Assembly (NCBI GenBank): GCA_023212695.1
Contig: JALCCG010000002.1
Coordinates: 124,001 to 188,000 of the forward strand
Reading direction: 5' to 3'
Length of the DNA stretch: 64,000 nucleotides
Source of the DNA: Sporisorium sorghi
Taxonomy: Eukaryota; Basidiomycota; Ustilaginomycetes; Ustilaginales; Ustilaginaceae
The notes beneath the pieces are model-generated. The model was not told where the DNA came from, did no database searches, and saw nothing but the letters and a program-made list of their open reading frames with translations. Shown one piece after another: positions 1 through 10,100 of the stretch. The position numbers were made by a program, and so were the translations under genes. Numbering within the stretch: the stretch's first letter is position 1; each line of letters starts with the position of its first letter.

Positions 1-116
1 CCAAAAATTTCTCCTGCACGGACGTCAAAGGAGACATCATGTATAATCCATTTTCGACCGATTTTCTTTTTTACATGCTGGACGGATAGTACGATTTCTT
101 GCGCTTGTTCATTCAT
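1..116 (-). CDS. ABC transporter ATP-binding protein, N-terminal fragment (runs off the window)
   Basis: Only the first 38 or so codons are inside the window. The reading frame from the ATG at 116 begins MNEQAQEIVLSVQHVKKKIG and continues into a V-S-F-D-V-R-A-G-E-I-F stretch, which is the usual strand-turn just before the Walker A loop of an ABC ATPase. A GGGGAG ribosome binding site lies 8 to 10 nt upstream. It is 34 nt downstream of the SGNH hydrolase gene on the same strand, so the two may be co-transcribed. Substrate cannot be inferred, because the Walker A loop and everything after it lie outside the window. Confidence 0.75.
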   Translation of the reverse strand, partial: MNEQAQEIVLSVQHVKKKIGRKWIIHDVSFDVRAGEIF

Positions 117-150
117 CGATTCCAACTCCCCATATGACATGTCTCTGTGA

Positions 151-1002
151 CTAGAGCATTCCCTGCACAATTCGATCCGCTATAGCCTGATATCCTGCGC
201 CATTCGGATGAAAGTGATCCGACGACAGATATTCGCCTAGCTTGTGCTGGAACAGATCAAATGTCGGGACCAACGTCATATTGGGATCCCTGTTCACGAT
301 TTCCATGGCCGCTTGATTCCATGCAGAAACAACGATATTGCCGGGTATCAGCAATTCTTCCAAATCGGAAAAGGGATGATACAAACCGACATAGACAATT
401 CTTGCCTCCGGGTTGATCAAACGTATCTTTTCCAAAATCGCCTGCAAACGTTCGGAAGCCATTGGCAATGCCCCCATTAACTTCGCAGGATCAAGCTCCA
501 GCTCATTAGGGCTTGTCGCCTCCTCCATTAAATCGCTCCCCTGAAAAATATCGTTGCCGCCGATGGAGAGCATGATGACGTTTGCTTGCTTCAACGCGTA
601 CTGTATTCCTTTATCGTCCAGCTTCGGCAGGAGCCCCTCGGTTGTCAATCCGTTGATAGCCAGATTAGCCAGAAGTTTGGCTGTACGCCCGTCACCGTTC
701 ATCTGATCGACACTTCGACGTACAAACCCGCTTCCGGAGTTGTCACCTGTTCCTTTGGCAAGCGAATCTCCGATGGCTGTTACCTTCAGATCTTTCGGCA
801 GTGCAGGAAGGGATGGCGCTTGATCTGGTTTCGCCGGTGCTGCCTCTTCGTCGGATATCTCTGGTTCGCCGCCGGATAACAAGGGCTCGCCTTGCGGATT
901 ATTAATATCCTTGAAAGCATACACAAAACCCAGAATGAGTACAATCGTTACAATAACCGACACGGAGGCAGTAATACGCCATATCCATGCAGATGATTTC
1001 AT
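151..1002 (-). CDS. SGNH/GDSL-family lipase or acylhydrolase, membrane-anchored (YpmR-like)
   Basis: 283 aa. A hydrophobic N-terminal segment (residues about 8-30) should act as a signal anchor or signal peptide, so the enzyme works outside the membrane. SGNH blocks are in order: GDSL at 78-81 with the nucleophile Ser80, the block II Gly near N117-G118, GGND at 148-151 with oxyanion Asn150, and D262-x-x-H265 as the catalytic Asp/His. Known members hydrolyse esters or thioesters; B. subtilis YpmR is the closest family relative I can name. Substrate is unknown. The start is supported by an AGGGGG site just upstream of the ATG. A low-complexity acidic/proline linker (about 36-70) separates the anchor from the catalytic domain. 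Confidence 0.88.
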   Translation of the reverse strand: MKSSAWIWRITASVSVIVTIVLILGFVYAFKDINNPQGEPLLSGGEPEISDEEAAPAKPDQAPSLPALPKDLKVTAIGDSLAKGTGDNSGSGFVRRSVDQMNGDGRTAKLLANLAINGLTTEGLLPKLDDKGIQYALKQANVIMLSIGGNDIFQGSDLMEEATSPNELELDPAKLMGALPMASERLQAILEKIRLINPEARIVYVGLYHPFSDLEELLIPGNIVVSAWNQAAMEIVNRDPNMTLVPTFDLFQHKLGEYLSSDHFHPNGAGYQAIADRIVQGML

Positions 1003-1076
1003 GACATTCCCCCTACAAAATTCCTCATGTACATTACCTTAAGACTTCTATAAAAAATTTGCAAATCGCAACACGC

Positions 1077-1123
1077 AAATAAGACTGCCCCGGACGCAGT
1101 CTGACGACGTGCTCGGGGCAGTC
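1077..1123 (-). terminator. Intrinsic terminator of the CAP-domain gene
   Basis: A perfect 10-bp inverted repeat (1083-1092 with 1114-1123, GC-rich) lies 28 nt beyond the CAP gene stop codon. In the minus-strand transcript it is followed by a short U-rich tract (UUAUUU). The loop is long (21 nt), so strength is uncertain. Confidence 0.6.
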
Positions 1124-1150
1124 CTGATTCATATAAATGATATTAATTGC

Positions 1151-1972
1151 TTATTGGCTAATGAATTCTTGAACCCAGTATCCGTTGTAGTATCCTACAC
1201 CGATCATGGTGAAATTCGGAGAAAGGATGTTCTCACGGTGTCCTTGGCTGTTCATCCAGGAGTTCATCACTTCTTGTGGTGTGCGCTGTCCCTTGGCAAT
1301 ATTCTCTCCAGCATAGCCGAAGGAAATACCGTAAGCTTTCATCATATCAAATGGCGAGCCATGCGTCGGGGACGTGTGACTGAAGTAATTGTTGTCACTC
1401 ATGTCTTTTGCTTTATCAACGGCTACCGTAGTCAGTTTTGCATGTACGGTCAGCGGCTTCAGACCTGCATTTGCACGTTCTTTATTCACCAACGTCACAA
1501 CCTCGGAAGCAAAATTGGATTGCTCCGTGGTACCTGTCGACTCGGAAGGCTTGGACGGTGTAGTAGATGGATTGCTTGCTTCCGGTTTGCTAGCCTCTGG
1601 TGTGCTCGTTTCCGGTTTGCTTGTTTCTGGTTTGCTTGTTTCTGGTTTGCTTGTCTCTGGTTTACTTGCTTCTGGTTTACTTGCTTCTGGTTTACTAGCC
1701 TCTGGTTTGCTTGCTTCTGGCTTGCTTGCTTCTGGAGTTTCAGCAGCTGGCTTGTCTGTCTGAGGTTTTTCCGTTTGCGGCTTCTGAACTACGCATTTGA
1801 ATTGTGATTCATAACCTTGGCTCTCTAGAAATTTTTGAATCTTTTGCTGCCAGTTTAAATAATTATTGCTCTCAGCAGGTGCGGCAGACGCCGTAGTTGG
1901 AAGCATAATGCCAACAGCCAGTACAGCAGCAATACTTCCACCCGCGATTTTCTTTATCCACTGGTTATTCAT
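1151..1972 (-). CDS. Secreted CAP/SCP-domain protein with PEASK repeat linker (YkwD-like)
   Basis: 273 aa. Signal peptide at 1-31 (K-K, hydrophobic core, A-S-A cleavage site). A short conserved-looking region with a W-Q-Q-K motif (40-62) is followed by a Pro/Glu/Ser/Lys-rich linker with eleven tandem five-residue units (80-134) and a C-terminal CAP domain (about 152-273) with the signature region HRENILSP at 245-252 and the G-x-G-Y-Y strand. CAP proteins of this type occur widely in spore formers and are exported; biochemical function is mostly unknown. RBS GGGAG precedes the ATG. It is flanked by its own terminator and by about 360 bp of upstream non-coding DNA, so it is probably monocistronic. 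Confidence 0.9.
   Translation of the reverse strand: MNNQWIKKIAGGSIAAVLAVGIMLPTTASAAPAESNNYLNWQQKIQKFLESQGYESQFKCVVQKPQTEKPQTDKPAAETPEASKPEASKPEASKPEASKPEASKPETSKPETSKPETSKPETSTPEASKPEASNPSTTPSKPSESTGTTEQSNFASEVVTLVNKERANAGLKPLTVHAKLTTVAVDKAKDMSDNNYFSHTSPTHGSPFDMMKAYGISFGYAGENIAKGQRTPQEVMNSWMNSQGHRENILSPNFTMIGVGYYNGYWVQEFISQ
1571..1735 (-). repeat. In-frame 15-bp tandem repeats encoding eleven P-E-A/T-S-K units
   Basis: Eleven near-identical 15-nt units code for PEASK (five copies), then PETSK/PETST (four copies), then PEASK and PEASN. Codon choices differ slightly between copies, but neighbouring copies are similar enough for slippage or unequal recombination. The unit encodes a probably extended, charged linker between the exported N-terminal region and the CAP domain. 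Confidence 0.9.
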
Positions 1973-2331
1973 GAATACTCATCTCCCTATGCTCGTAGTT
2001 GTAGAGTTTGCCTGACCGTCCATTCTTTGGTGTGAACTTCTTAGGTGTAGGACGATCAAACAATAGTTACATTTTTGTAATCAGGTACGAACACATTGTA
2101 ACACATTTGATACCTTCAGCAATCCTACAATTGTTGGAAAAGAAGCCTTTGATTCCTACTTCCTATTAATCCGCTTTTGTCACACTCAAGTCCTGGTTCC
2201 TGATTGAATCCTCTGTCTTATGAACGAAACTATTAATATGATCTTATATCGGATACATGCCGCAAGAGTTTAAGTCACCAACCAAGAAAAAACCCATCCC
2301 GGGGAGGGATGGGTTTAATGAAAAGATGAGG
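1973..2331. other. Intergenic region between CAP and GNAT genes
   Basis: No coding region is supported here. It holds the upstream region of the CAP gene (a short TTACA/TGTAA inverted repeat near 2065-2081 is the only symmetry seen) and the terminator of the GNAT gene. Confidence 0.6.
2284..2316 (-). terminator. Intrinsic terminator of the GNAT gene
   Basis: A perfect 10-bp stem (2291-2300 with 2306-2315) and 5-nt loop are followed, in the minus-strand transcript, by a run of U (A-run 2286-2291 on plus). It lies about 15 nt past the acetyltransferase stop. Confidence 0.85.
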
Positions 2332-2793
2332 CTACAGTTTTTTGCTAAACTGGTATCCAGCCTTTTCAAATCCAATATGTTCATAAAATGCATGTGCGGG
2401 AGCAAGTTCTTCCCGGTTGCCGCTTGTGAGAAACAAGAGGTGGCTACCATGCTGTCTTCCCCATGTCTCTGCACCGCGTATTAGTCGTTTGCCAATTCCT
2501 TGGCCGCGGCAGCTTGAGGTTACAATAACCGAAGTGATTTGAGTGACCGGTTCGGTCATAGTGAAGGATTTGACTTGACGAAGCATGATCATACCAACAA
2601 CAACGCCATTAACCTCTGCAATCAGATTGCCGTATAACGGATTGTCGTTCATCGCTTCCATCCGTTCGCGCATAACATTAAGCGTGGTCGGATAATTAAG
2701 TTCTCGCATCAAGGATGTGACAGCTTCCAAATCATTCTTCTCAAAGTTTCGAATCAGCAGTGCAGGCGCAGATAATACGCTTTCGATGCTCAT
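2332..2793 (-). CDS. GNAT-family N-acetyltransferase
   Basis: 153 aa from the chosen ATG at 2793, which has a GAGGG site 7 nt upstream; an upstream ATG at 2880 would add 29 residues without a good site. The body starts with the typical L-I-R-N-F-E-K-N-D strand, has the V-I-V-T-S-S-C-R-G-Q-G-I-G-K-R acetyl-CoA pyrophosphate loop (R/Q-x-x-G-x-G/A) and ends with the A-F-Y-E-x-I-G-F motif. Members transfer acetyl from acetyl-CoA to an amine; the substrate cannot be predicted. It stands alone with its own terminator. Confidence 0.88.
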   Translation of the reverse strand: MSIESVLSAPALLIRNFEKNDLEAVTSLMRELNYPTTLNVMRERMEAMNDNPLYGNLIAEVNGVVVGMIMLRQVKSFTMTEPVTQITSVIVTSSCRGQGIGKRLIRGAETWGRQHGSHLLFLTSGNREELAPAHAFYEHIGFEKAGYQFSKKL

Positions 2794-2934
2794 TATACCC
2801 TCATGCTTCCCTTCTTCTATGAATTCTGAGTAAACTCTATATCTATTTTGTAAGTTTATGAAGAAGATTGCAAGTATCAAGCGACATTTTTTTTACATTT
2901 GTGTCGGTTTTGTTAAACCTTTGTTAAGCCGTTT

Positions 2935-4800
2935 TTACAAAAATCGGTATTGAGCTTCAATCAACCCATGGTAAGTCCCCTGCTTCTGCATAAGCTGGCT
3001 GTGATTTCCTTCTTCAATGATCTCGCCATGGTCAAGCACAACGATATGATCGGCATGCCGAATTGTTGATAAACGATGCGCCACAATGAAGGAGGTTCTG
3101 CCCTGAAGCAGCACTTTCAAGGCTCCCTGAATTTTCAGTTCCGTCTCGGTATCGATACTGGCTGTTGCTTCATCGAGAATCAGGATCCGCGGATCGGCAA
3201 GCAGTGCTCTGGCAAAGGATAGCAGCTGCCGCTGACCCATGGACAGCATGTTTCCGCGTTCTTCCACCTCGGTTTCATATCCGCCAGGCATCTGAACGAT
3301 AAATTCATGAGCACCGACAGCCTTGGCGACTTCCTCAATCTCTTCGTTCGTGGCATCCAGACGACCAAAGCGGATATTCTCCCGAATGGTTCCCGAGAAT
3401 ATAAACGTATCCTGCAGCACGATACCAATCTGGTTTCGAAGGCTTTCAACCGTCACCGACTGAATTTCATACCCGTCAATCGTCAGCTTGCCATCCGTTA
3501 TATCATAGAAACGGCTAAGCAGATTGATAATGGTGCTCTTGCCCGATCCCGTATGGCCGACCAGTGCTATCGACTGACCTGCCTTCACATCGAGGTCGAT
3601 GCCTTTAAGGGCCTGGCGTCCTTTTTCATACTCAAACACCACGTTCTCCAGCTTGATATCCCCTTTAATCGTGGGCAGTTTCTTTGCCCCGGGCTCATCA
3701 TCAATGCTGGGCTTCTCGTCAATAAATTCAAAGATACGCTCAGAGGAGGCCATCGCCACAAGCAGCTGGTTGTACATTTGCCCAAGCCGATTGATCGGCT
3801 CCCAGAAGTTTCCTACATATTGAGTAAAGGCAATTAACAAACCAATGGTCAGCTCGCCTTGTTGAATCAAGGTCGCACCGAGCCAGAACAGGATCAGTGA
3901 GCCGAAGCCACCGGTAATTTCGATGAGCGGCCCAAAGCCCTGGTTCATAGCAGATGCTCTATCCCAAGACTTCTTGCTGTCCATATTCATGTTATCAAAA
4001 AACTTCATATTCTCTTCTTCCTGCGTGTAGGCCTGGGTCACGCGGATACCCTGAATCGATTCATTCAAATGGGAGTTAATCCGCGAGTTCCGAATCCGTA
4101 CATCCTGCCATGCACGCCGAATGCGTACACGGAGTTTGGTCGAGATGAAGAACATGATCGGTACGGTAACAATAACAGCTAGACCAAGCTTCCAGTTTAT
4201 TAACAGAAGAATGACCACAATACCTACCAGCTGCACGCAGTCGATGATCAGATTGACAACCCCGTTAGTAAACAAATCCTGCAAGGAGTTAACATCATTC
4301 GTAACCCGGACCAGAACCGAACCAGCTGGGCGCTTGTCGAAGAAATTAAAGGACAGACGCTGAATGTGCCGGAACAGATCTGCTCGCAGGTCATAGATCA
4401 CTCGCTGACCGATGATATTCGTAAACTTGATCCGGAATATCCCTGCAACCCATTGAATGATATACATCACCAGAACGGCTATCGTAATCTGATACAGCAG
4501 GGTTAGACTCGGGTTCCCGTTCTTGGGTTCGATAGCCCGGTCAATGGCCAAACTGGTTAAGAACGGAATGGCAAGCTTCGTTATGGTGCCGATGACCATC
4601 ATCAGTCCGATCAACGGGAGAATCTGTTTGGCATAAGGTTTCATATACGAGATCAGCCGAGTCAGCTGTGTCCAGTTAAACGGTTTTTCAATCGCATCAT
4701 CGTCCTTGTATACAAAACGCTCATTGGTTTCTTCCGAGTTTTTCTTCATCCTGGGAATCTTTTGCTTCTGATGCGGTTCAGTATTTACATTGGAGTTCAT
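2935..4800 (-). CDS. ABC exporter half-transporter, subunit with intact catalytic Glu (YfiC/BmrD-type)
   Basis: 621 aa, a type IV ABC exporter half: an extended charged N-terminus (1-40), six predicted membrane helices (about 58-345) and a nucleotide-binding domain. Walker A is at 415-423 (GHTGSGKST), the signature is LSMGQ at 519-523 (degenerate relative to LSGGQ), Walker B ends D543-E544 and the switch His is H575. The start ATG overlaps the TGA of the upstream half-transporter by 4 bp (ATGA), so the two are translationally coupled and should form one heterodimer. The substrate is unknown; relatives export drugs, lipids or peptides. Confidence 0.9.
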   Translation of the reverse strand: MNSNVNTEPHQKQKIPRMKKNSEETNERFVYKDDDAIEKPFNWTQLTRLISYMKPYAKQILPLIGLMMVIGTITKLAIPFLTSLAIDRAIEPKNGNPSLTLLYQITIAVLVMYIIQWVAGIFRIKFTNIIGQRVIYDLRADLFRHIQRLSFNFFDKRPAGSVLVRVTNDVNSLQDLFTNGVVNLIIDCVQLVGIVVILLLINWKLGLAVIVTVPIMFFISTKLRVRIRRAWQDVRIRNSRINSHLNESIQGIRVTQAYTQEEENMKFFDNMNMDSKKSWDRASAMNQGFGPLIEITGGFGSLILFWLGATLIQQGELTIGLLIAFTQYVGNFWEPINRLGQMYNQLLVAMASSERIFEFIDEKPSIDDEPGAKKLPTIKGDIKLENVVFEYEKGRQALKGIDLDVKAGQSIALVGHTGSGKSTIINLLSRFYDITDGKLTIDGYEIQSVTVESLRNQIGIVLQDTFIFSGTIRENIRFGRLDATNEEIEEVAKAVGAHEFIVQMPGGYETEVEERGNMLSMGQRQLLSFARALLADPRILILDEATASIDTETELKIQGALKVLLQGRTSFIVAHRLSTIRHADHIVVLDHGEIIEEGNHSQLMQKQGTYHGLIEAQYRFL

Positions 4801-6575
4801 GCTTGCACCTGCCCTTGCGTACCGCCTGATTGAGCTTGCTTGGCGATAAGGTCCGCATATTGTATTTTATATACATCCTGATAAGGTCCTGGCACTGCAA
4901 TCAAATCGTTATGCTTGCCGCGCTGCACAACACTCCCCTCATCCAGAACGAGTATTTCATCCGCATGGCGTAAAGAGGAAATCCGGTGAGCGATAATAAA
5001 CGTCGTTCTGCCGTTCATGACTTCCTGGAAGCCGGATTGAATTTCGTGCTCGGTTTCCATATCCACTGCGCTGGTCGCATCATCCAGGATCAGAATTTTC
5101 GGATCCTTCAGCAGAGCCCGGGCTATTGCGATCCTCTGCTTCTGTCCACCGGAGAGTCCCATTCCCCGTTCGCCAACAATCGTATCGTAGCCGTCCTTCA
5201 TCTCCATGATGAACTCATGAGCTTTGGCCAGCTTGGCTACCCGGATGATCTCTTCCATACTGACGTTTTTCATCCCGTAAGAAATATTGTTTCGAATACT
5301 GGACGAGAACAGGAATGTCTCCTGGAATACCGTGGCGATCTGACCCCGTAAACTTCGCACCTTGATATTATTAATGTTGACTCCGTCCAGTTTAATGCTG
5401 CCTTGATTTACATTGTAGGCATGCATCAAGAGCTGAATGATCGTCGATTTGCCAGAGCCCGTTCCGCCAAGCAAACCAATAACGGAGCCGGGACGCGCAT
5501 CCAGATTAATATCTTTCACGGCAGCCATCTTATTGCCATAAGCGAAGGTGACGTTATCAAATACGACGTGTCCCTTCACTTCGCTTGGCACCAGGTCTAC
5601 CGCACGCTCGCGGTCTTCCACATCAATCGGCTGATTCAGCAGCTCCAGCACACGTTCTCCGGAAGCCTTGGACTGCGTATAGTTGTTAATGTGGAAGCCA
5701 ATTCCCCATAAAGGGCCGATTATGTACCAGATCAAGGTGAAGAATGCTGCCAGCTCCCCCACGGTCATGGAGCCTTTGATAACCATGCCACCGCCGACTG
5801 CAAGCAGAATGACGACACTGATATTCGCAAACAGCTCCATCATCGGGAAGTAGCGTGCCCATAGCGAAGAGGCAAATATCTGGTTGGTTTTGTAGCGCTC
5901 ATTCCGTTCGGAGAACTTCTCCACTTCGTGAGGTTCGCGTGCAAAGGATTTAACGGTTCGAACGCCCGTAATATTCTCCTGAACCGCGGTTGTCAGCGAG
6001 CTCAGCGCAAGACGCATTTCCTGGAACGCCGGATGGATCCTGGATTCGAACTTCAGGGCTGCCACAACCAGGAATGGCATCGCTACCAAAGTAACCAGCG
6101 TTAATTGCCAGCTGATGGTAAACATCATGATGGAACCAAAGGTCACCATCAATACTAAGTTAAGAAGCTGGGCAAAGCCGAACCCGATAAACATCCGGAT
6201 TGCTTCCAGATCCCCCGTAAGCCGCGACATCAAATCCCCGGTCCGAGCCGTGTCATAATAGCGAAATGATAGAAATTGCAGTTTTTCATAGCAGGCATTT
6301 CGCAGCGAGTATGCCAGGTAATTACCCAGCCTCCCTCCAAAGAATCCATGCAAAAACTGCATGAAGGCTTTAAGGATGACCACACCCAGCACTGTAAGTG
6401 CGAGCTGCGGTACGATCCCGTAATTCTCCAGCTTGATTGCATCGTCGATCAGCACTTTCAACAGCTGCGGATAGACGAGTCCCAATGCGGTTGCAATCGC
6501 CAGACACAGCATGGAAAGAAAAAGATAACTTCGTTTTTCCCAAAAGAAGCCCTGCAGTTGCCTGAGAACATTCAT
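4797..6575 (-). CDS. ABC exporter half-transporter, subunit with Asp in place of catalytic Glu (YfiB/BmrC-type)
   Basis: 592 aa with six predicted membrane helices (about 15-300) and an ATPase domain. Walker A is at 370-378 (GGTGSGKST), the canonical signature LSGGQ at 474-478, Walker B ends D498-D499 (Asp where the catalytic Glu is expected), and the switch His is H530. With the partner, this gives one consensus ATP site (partner Walker A and Glu544 plus this LSGGQ) and one degenerate site (this Walker A and Asp499 plus partner LSMGQ), the known layout of heterodimeric exporters such as BmrCD. It is first in a two-gene operon; RBS GGAGG lies about 8 nt upstream of the ATG. Confidence 0.9.
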   Translation of the reverse strand: MNVLRQLQGFFWEKRSYLFLSMLCLAIATALGLVYPQLLKVLIDDAIKLENYGIVPQLALTVLGVVILKAFMQFLHGFFGGRLGNYLAYSLRNACYEKLQFLSFRYYDTARTGDLMSRLTGDLEAIRMFIGFGFAQLLNLVLMVTFGSIMMFTISWQLTLVTLVAMPFLVVAALKFESRIHPAFQEMRLALSSLTTAVQENITGVRTVKSFAREPHEVEKFSERNERYKTNQIFASSLWARYFPMMELFANISVVILLAVGGGMVIKGSMTVGELAAFFTLIWYIIGPLWGIGFHINNYTQSKASGERVLELLNQPIDVEDRERAVDLVPSEVKGHVVFDNVTFAYGNKMAAVKDINLDARPGSVIGLLGGTGSGKSTIIQLLMHAYNVNQGSIKLDGVNINNIKVRSLRGQIATVFQETFLFSSSIRNNISYGMKNVSMEEIIRVAKLAKAHEFIMEMKDGYDTIVGERGMGLSGGQKQRIAIARALLKDPKILILDDATSAVDMETEHEIQSGFQEVMNGRTTFIIAHRISSLRHADEILVLDEGSVVQRGKHNDLIAVPGPYQDVYKIQYADLIAKQAQSGGTQGQVQA

Positions 6576-7122
6576 GTTTATCCTCCTTTGGATTATTTTC
6601 GTTCAGGTTATGTAGCATTTATGAAGTTTATCATCGACCCGAACCCGCGGCAAAGAGGGAAAACCGTCATAAATGAGCCAAAAGGACCTAAAGGCGGCAA
6701 ATAGTATAACTTATCTTTGTTTCATGATTAAATCATCGGGAATTCTCATAAATACTAGGGGATATAATCACATTGTCAGTCCCTACAACCATCAGGCTTC
6801 ATCCACTCTTTTCGACTTTTTTGAACATGCTTACAAAAGGGTAAAATCCTAACCTGCTTTCATCCTAGTGACGAACGCTGGAACGGATAAAAAGACGCGA
6901 TCCCATCCCTTGACATGCCTCTGCTAATCTTGGAAATCTAATTTAATTAGGACAAAAGACGCCCCGCCAAGATGGCATACGGGACGTCTTTTTAGAGAAA
7001 ACATGTAAATTAGGAGATCACAACAGACAGAGATCCGCGGACAGAGCACAACGGCTATTCTTGTGGGGCTTTTATTGAACCGGAAGAATTGCTATGCACT
7101 CTTAGTCAGACGCTTAACCTGA
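6576..7122. other. 547-bp intergenic region upstream of the ABC exporter operon
   Basis: No convincing gene is present. On the minus strand a TATACT -10-like hexamer (6703-6708) could start the exporter transcript about 120 nt before its ATG, and a 13-bp imperfect-centre palindrome (6724-6736, ATGATT-A-AATCAT) sits at the expected -35 position, a possible operator. The dynA-side terminator is listed separately. A 27-codon plus-strand frame at 6619-6702 was not accepted. Confidence 0.5.
6953..6997. terminator. Probable terminator downstream of dynA
   Basis: A 13-bp stem of the type AAAAGACG-x-CCCG / CGGG-x-CGTCTTTT with a loop of about 14 nt and A/T runs on both sides. The one non-Watson-Crick position is a G-U pair in the minus-strand RNA. 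It lies about 130 nt past the dynA stop codon. Confidence 0.6.
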
Positions 7123-10100
7123 TCAGGTCCGCTCATGCTGCACAGTCGCGGACAATGCGTCCAATTCGTCAGCCAGTTTTCTCCACATCATCGGGGATTG
7201 ACCATCCTGCAGGGAACTGATGATGGCAGCCATGGATTCATTAAGCTGCTCCTCCAATACCGATACCTGATGCTTCAATGAAAGGGCGCCCATCTGTACA
7301 TAGTGATCCGTTAGCTGTTCTTCACGCATGGCGACTACATCCGCTATCGCTTCCTTTATCTTCGGTTCGGCTGCTTCACGAAGTTTGGAGCTGCCGCTGC
7401 CTTCAAAGAAATGCTTCGGGTTCTTAAACAGCGACCAGTAGGATAACCAATCCCCTTGAATTTGGAGCTCCGTTTCTCCAAGTGCCGGCGCTTCCCAGTC
7501 CGATTCCCGCCGAATCCCAAGTGACAAGCCCTCGGCCATGCCATTCATATCGGCTGCTGCCTTAGCAGCCGCACCTTCGGTTAATGTGCGGCCGGCCTGC
7601 TCCAGACGAAGCGTTGTCGCCCACAATTCCTGATCCAGCTCAATGGACAGTGTCCGCATCAGATCACGGCCGCAGGCCGCAAATGCCGCTTTCAGATGGC
7701 CTGCGTCTTCCCGAAGTACGGAAGGGTTAAAGGATTCCTGGAAAAAACGATTCATCGCGTAGTCCAGCCGCTGCCGTACATGAAAGAGCAGCTCGCTGCT
7801 TTCTTGCGATATTTCCCGGGTTATGTTGTGCTCAGCCAACGCGGCCAGGGTAGATAAAGCTTGCACATGAGCCTCTTTGAGCTCAGTGATTTTACGCTCG
7901 CGCGTGGTTTCATCCTGGGCAGCCATATCCGCCCAAGCGCTGATGCGATCCCGCACCGAGGTTATCTCGTCATAACCCGCACGTTGTGACAGCCTTGGCA
8001 GCTCTTCCACAGCGAATCGGCTGAGCGCTTGTTCGAAGACAGGGAAACCTGACTCCGCCAAGGTGTCTTCATCCTCATCCTGCTTGCTGCTCAGTGCAGC
8101 CAAACTGGACACGGGGAATATATGCGGGCTGCCCACTCCGCTTGCGGTGAGGTTGCTGCGAACATGTTTCACAACCTCCTCCAGCTCCTCTTCGGATTGT
8201 GCAAGATCAGCCGCATTGACGATAAAAAACATCTTATCCAAGGCAAAACTGTCTTTCACCCGACCAAGCTGGGACAGAAATTGTCTGTCCGCTTTCGAGA
8301 AGGCATGGTTGTAATAGGTGACATAGACAATGGCATCCGCATTCTTTATATAATTGAACGTTACACCGGTATGGCGGGCATGCAGGGAATCGGCTCCGGG
8401 CGTATCCACCAGCACGATCCCTTGCTCCGTCAGCGGGCAGCTGTAATACAAGTCAATCCCGTCGACAAAACAGGACTTGGTTTCATCTGCTACATAGCCG
8501 CGGTATTCGGCCAGTTCTACTGTTTCCGTGGTACCCAGTTTCATCTCCATCTCATTCCAGCCGGAGGCGGCTGCCTTCAGGAATCCGTAATGCGGCAGTC
8601 CTGCCGGATGAATGCCGCCTGGGGTTAATCCCTCCGCCACGCTCCGCCAATTCCCCGGATTCGGCTCTTCCAATCCCAATACGCTGAACGAATACAACAG
8701 ATCGTCCCACCACATGTCGCGGCTCTTCATCCGCACGGCGGCAGTACCATGGGTATTCCCCTCAGCCGGTGCGAGAATCCGGTTCACCGCCGCCGTTGTC
8801 GGATGCGGTGACACCGGCAGGACCGACTCGCCAAGCAGGGCGTTGGCGAAGGAGGACTTCCCGGCGCTGAACGCTCCGAACAGCGCCAGGGTGAACGAGC
8901 CGCCCGCAAGCGCATCCGCGCGGGCGGTTAAATCCCGCGCGGCCGATGCCAGCGCGGGATGCGGCGCCAGCAGCGCGGCGGCAGCGCGCAGCTCTGCTGC
9001 CGCGGCCTCCAGCCGCTGGCGCCGCTGCGGGGCCGCCGCCTGCGCAGCGGCGCGGCGGGGCGCTGTGCGCCCGTGCCCCGGCTGCGCCGCTGGGGCACCA
9101 GCACGGGCAGCCGCTTGTGCGGGCTGCCCTTCCGGCTCCCTCACCTCCGGCAGGAGGCCGGGGGTGAGGGAGGTCCGCGGCGGGAGCAGCTGCGCCAGCT
9201 CGGCCGCGCGGGCGGCTTCCGCCTGCTGCAGGGCCGCGTAGCCGGCGGAAGCCGCGGACTGCGCCAGGAGCTCCGCGCCCTGGCGCTCCAGCTCCAGCAG
9301 ACGGACGGCGGAAGCGTCCGTCAACACCGCCATGAGCCGGTCGGCAAGCGCCAGTACGGCTCGGCGATAGCTGCCCTTGATTTCCTCGGCCAGCTCCCGG
9401 TTGTAGTTCAGCACATATTCACCGGACACCGTTGCCTCCGGGTTCACCGTGCGTGTAATCATATCTTCCTGAACCGTCGGGAGTTCAGCATCCATCAAAC
9501 TCTCCCAATTCGCGCTCCATTCGGTATGCTGCTCCACGCTTTTACGGAACAAGGTCCGCAAATGCCAGTCAATCTGAGCGGTAGTCTGTTCCTTCAACCG
9601 ATGATGGAAAGTCTCCAGACGGCGGCGGCGCTCCTCCTCCGTCTTCCCTCCTGAAAACAGAAAACCAACCTTGAAGCCGCTCTTGCGGCTTTCCAAAAAG
9701 GACAAACTTAAATCGCGGACATCCGCCGGCGTCAAATTTGCATTCGCCAGAAGAGTATCCGCTTCTTTGCGGAGTTCGCTGCGAACGACTTCCGGAAGGA
9801 GCTCCTCGGCAAGCTTTTGATCCTCCAGCTCCTGTAAGCGCGCCTTCAGCGCGGCAGCCGCTTTTTCGCCGCCCATCTCCTCAAGCAGCGACTCCTTCTC
9901 CTCCTGATGACTGCGCGTATAGGCCTCCACATGCTGATCGGCAGCATGCCGAATAGAGCAGGATACACTATATTGTAACAAGGGTTCCCTATGGGATATC
10001 AGTTCACCGATTAAAGACTTCAGCGTTTCCCATTGATTGTAGGGATGATCCTGGACTTTAAGAGATGTGCACAATAACCCCTTATATGTGATTTTCCACT

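Noticed and set aside
1571..1735. Regular repeats that could suggest a CRISPR array
   Set aside because: Units are 15 bp with no spacers and are codons of a protein linker.
6619..6702. 27-codon plus-strand frame starting MKFIIDPNPRQ
   Set aside because: Only a weak AGGTT upstream and no supporting context; it lies in the control region of the ABC exporter. Cannot be excluded.
8612..9654. Long plus-strand frames opposite dynA (209 and 231 codons)
   Set aside because: They arise from the very GC-rich linker, where stop codons are rare, and show no protein-like pattern.
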